Assembly (NCBI GenBank): GCA_018268085.1
Contig: JAFDXE010000019.1
Span: 1 to 64,000 of the forward strand
Origin: Bacteroidota bacterium
Lineage (GTDB): Bacteria > Bacteroidota > Bacteroidia > Chitinophagales > Chitinophagaceae
DNA length: 64,000 nt
Reading direction: 5' to 3'
The position numbers were made by a program, and so were the translations under genes. Positions 62,054 through 64,000 of this stretch are shown piece by piece (position 1 is the first letter of the stretch; every line of letters begins with the position of its first letter). The notes under the pieces are model-generated. The model saw only the letters and a program-made list of their open reading frames with translations, had not been told where the DNA came from and ran no database searches.

Positions 62054-62944
62054 ATGAAAAGGCTAATTACACTATTGGCAATAGTAACCTATTGCACAGG
62101 AGCAGTAGCACAGGCAAAGACCGACACACTGATCACAAATCGTAAAGACACCATTCGGATCGGTAACATCATCATTATTAAAAAAGGCGGCAAAAAAACA
62201 GGGAATTCCGACAGTACTTTGATGTTGAGCAAAGCACCCCGTAAACCTTCGAGAATAAAAACAAACTGGGGTGGGGTAGATATCGGGTTTTCCAACTATA
62301 CTGATAAATCAAACTACGCTGCAGCTACTGCAGACGGTTACCTGGTGAATAAACCCGGATCTCCCAACCTTGGTAAAGATGATTTTAAAGTGAAAACAGG
62401 TAAGAGCATCAACGTAAATATCTGGATCGTAACCCAGCAACTGAACCTGTATAAAGAGAATATCAGTTTACGGTACGGGCTCGGACTTGAACTGAATAAT
62501 TACCGGTACAAATCTGCCATCAGTTATAAAGAAGACGGAACTGTACCCTATAACGGTACACTACAAACGAACAAACCATTTGTTTTCAGGGATTCGGTGA
62601 ACTTCTCTAAAAATAAACTGGCGGCAGATTACCTCACTGTGCCATTCATGATCAACTTCGCTACCAATAAATGGGGGCACAATGATAACCAGCGTGGATT
62701 TAATATCGCATTTGGTGTAAGCGCCGGTTACCTGTACAGCCAACGCAATAAACAAAGAAGTGAAACAAGAGGCAAGGAAAAAAATAAAGGCGATTACGAC
62801 CTGGAAAAATTCAAGTTTTCCTATGTGGGCGAAATCGGGTTCGGGCCGGTTAAGTTCTATGCTTCCTATGCACCAAAATCTATGTACGAACACAGCCTCG
62901 ATATACGACCTTACAATTTTGGTTTCAGGATCACCAGCCTGTAA
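62054..62944 (+). CDS. exported outer-membrane barrel-like protein of the sigma operon
   Basis: A 296-aa protein with signal peptide (MKRLITLLAIVTYCTGAVAQ). A Lys-rich stretch near 45-70 precedes a beta-rich region (TNWGGVDIGFSNYTD, NISLRYGLGLELNNYRYKSA, FNIAFGVSAGYLYSQRNKQR, SYVGEIGFGPVKFYASYAPK) with alternating aromatics, as in PorT-like outer-membrane barrels. It is third in the ECF operon, 21 bp after the anti-sigma gene, and could be the envelope sensor or a target of the stress response. A strong terminator follows. Confidence 0.75.
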   Translation: MKRLITLLAIVTYCTGAVAQAKTDTLITNRKDTIRIGNIIIIKKGGKKTGNSDSTLMLSKAPRKPSRIKTNWGGVDIGFSNYTDKSNYAAATADGYLVNKPGSPNLGKDDFKVKTGKSINVNIWIVTQQLNLYKENISLRYGLGLELNNYRYKSAISYKEDGTVPYNGTLQTNKPFVFRDSVNFSKNKLAADYLTVPFMINFATNKWGHNDNQRGFNIAFGVSAGYLYSQRNKQRSETRGKEKNKGDYDLEKFKFSYVGEIGFGPVKFYASYAPKSMYEHSLDIRPYNFGFRITSL

Positions 62945-62964
62945 CAAACCTGCTCTCTCCAAAC

Positions 62965-63011
62965 AAACCTTTGTTGCAATAAACATCGTTTAAAGCAGCG
63001 AAGGTTTTTTT
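62965..63011 (+). terminator. rho-independent terminator of the ECF operon
   Basis: 13-bp stem (62965-62977 with 62995-63007, two of the pairs being G-U) and a run of seven T from 63005. It closes the sigma/anti-sigma/barrel operon. Confidence 0.85.
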
Positions 63012-63050
63012 ATGTACGGCAGATTTAGAAATGAGCAACTATATTTCACT

Positions 63051-63068
63051 AAATTGAGCGCTCAATTT
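63051..63068. promoter_or_regulatory. 18-bp perfect palindrome just upstream of a methyltransferase gene
   Basis: aaattgagc joined directly to gctcaattt, a perfect inverted repeat with no loop, ending 5 nt before the ATG at 63074. Position and symmetry suit a dimeric repressor binding site; lack of a loop makes an RNA hairpin less likely. Confidence 0.5.
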
Positions 63069-63073
63069 TTGTA

Positions 63074-64000
63074 ATGAACGGCGCTCCGGATTTTAAAGAA
63101 TATAAAAATAATTTCAGCCGGTTGCTTCATGCAATTGATATTGAAACGATATCAGCAGAACCCTATTGCAAAAAATACCTCAGCCATTTGATACAGCATC
63201 TCCCTTACTATCTTGCTATTTATGAAGATGTATTGCAAAGGGTACAGGCAAATTGTAAACAACCGGTTGATCAATTGAAGATTGTTGATATAGGTGCCGG
63301 CAATGGTTTGCTTGGATTATTCGCCCGGTATTGCGGGTTTGAACAAGTGTACATCAATGATACGGATAAGAAATTTATTGACGCATCTGTACAACTCGCC
63401 CTGCAGCTAAACATTGCGATTGATGGTTTTATTACAGGCGATATTGTTGCTGTTGAAGCGGCGATGAAGCATGTAAAACCAGATGCATTCATCGGAACGG
63501 ATGTAATTGAACATATTTACGATCTCCATGAATTTTTTGAAACAATCTGCCGCATAAACCCGTTTGCCTGTACTGTTTTTACAACTGCCAGCAACCCGGA
63601 AAATTATTTTAAAATAAGGCAGTTAAAAAAATTACAGTTGAGAGATGAGTTTGAAGGTGGTTCACCCGATGACTTTCTTTTGTTTGGAGAAAAAGCGCAT
63701 GAACCATTTTTTAAAATAAGGCGTCAAATCGTTTACCGGGAGTTGGAACAGAAAGATGAAAACACCGCACAACAACTGGCAACACTAACCAGGGGCCTGC
63801 ATGAAGCTGATATTACCAGGTTGGTACATGCGTTTAACCGCACAGGTAATTTGCCTGCTGCAGCAACACATCCAACCAATACCTGTAACCCGTTAACAGG
63901 TAGTTGGACGGAAAGGATACTTAGCATTGAAGCATACAAATCCATTTATCAAAAACATGGAATGCGACTATCGGTAGGCAATGGTTTTTACAATAGTTAC
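63074..64000 (+). CDS. class I SAM-dependent methyltransferase (partial, cut by window end)
   Basis: The frame stays open for 309 codons to the window edge, so its end and full length are unknown. The SAM-binding motif is VDIGAGNGLLG (71-81), followed by an acidic residue at the end of strand 2 (YINDTDKKF) and GTDVIEHIYD (141-150), as in UbiG-like methyltransferases. A C-terminal extension after about 240 is unusual for small-molecule methyltransferases. The acceptor is unknown. An 18-bp palindrome sits directly upstream. Confidence 0.75.
   Translation, partial: MNGAPDFKEYKNNFSRLLHAIDIETISAEPYCKKYLSHLIQHLPYYLAIYEDVLQRVQANCKQPVDQLKIVDIGAGNGLLGLFARYCGFEQVYINDTDKKFIDASVQLALQLNIAIDGFITGDIVAVEAAMKHVKPDAFIGTDVIEHIYDLHEFFETICRINPFACTVFTTASNPENYFKIRQLKKLQLRDEFEGGSPDDFLLFGEKAHEPFFKIRRQIVYRELEQKDENTAQQLATLTRGLHEADITRLVHAFNRTGNLPAAATHPTNTCNPLTGSWTERILSIEAYKSIYQKHGMRLSVGNGFYNSY

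Noticed and set aside
1..64000. tRNA, rRNA, prophage or insertion sequence
   Set aside because: Intergenic regions were read on both strands for tRNA T-arm patterns, transposase motifs and terminal inverted repeats; none could be supported.

Overview
The window reads as ordinary chromosome from a Bacteroidota bacterium, most likely a Chitinophagaceae-type soil or freshwater organism. This is inferred from a SusC/SusD pair, a GLPGLI-family protein, many lipoproteins with a short N-terminal lipobox, and repeated TAnnTTTG promoter boxes (the Bacteroidota -7 element). Shine-Dalgarno sites are largely absent, the DNA is moderately AT-rich, and CarB lacks its C-terminal regulatory domain. I see no rRNA, tRNA, CRISPR array, prophage, integrase or insertion sequence.

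Layout. 1-8 kb: tatC, a large three-domain polysaccharide enzyme (GH18-like + NodB deacetylase + GT2 synthase), prfA, an amidohydrolase and recO. 8-16 kb: an MMPL/RND exporter, then a susC-susD-lipoprotein operon closed by a strong terminator. 16-25 kb: gatB-tlpA operon, a double-PDZ protein, a bestrophin-like channel, a GNAT acetyltransferase, alaS and a M23 peptidase. 25-30.5 kb: a MerR regulator, then a three-gene set on the minus strand (small Cys-rich secreted peptide, GLPGLI protein, TonB-dependent receptor) facing a small XRE regulator. 30.5-37 kb: mscS and a long minus-strand operon rsfS-ftsH-LUD-GGCT-lpxH-like-unknown. 37-45 kb: birA, a small putative metalloprotease, bcp, a second M23 protein, a MORN protein, carB and a TylF-like methyltransferase. 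45-55.9 kb: a PKD/DNRLRE-like lipoprotein, an ECF sigma factor with a fused inner-membrane/outer-membrane partner, comEC, purH, an EamA transporter, a deacetylase-like protein and lutB. 56-64 kb: M14 peptidase, kbl, a 71-aa membrane peptide, a second ECF sigma/anti-sigma/barrel operon, and a methyltransferase cut by the window end.

The two most interesting places are as follows. (1) The ECF module at 59.96-63.0 kb: the same extracytoplasmic-sigma-type promoter (TGTAAC, 16 nt, CGT) stands before the 71-aa peptide gene and before the sigma gene, which suggests an autoregulated regulon read directly from sequence. The second ECF module at 46.3-48.4 kb carries a partner protein that seems to join an anti-sigma-like N-terminus, one inner-membrane helix, a low-complexity periplasmic linker and an outer-membrane barrel in one chain. 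(2) The peptide-GLPGLI-TonB receptor set at 26-29.9 kb, where a hairpin separates a tiny CxxCxxC secreted peptide gene from its downstream genes, an arrangement like that of an exported peptide and its handling machinery.

Most of the remainder is housekeeping (translation, purine and pyrimidine synthesis, protein quality control, envelope maintenance). Start sites were adjusted from the longest reading frames where an internal ATG fits the family better; several genes appear to use GTG or TTG.
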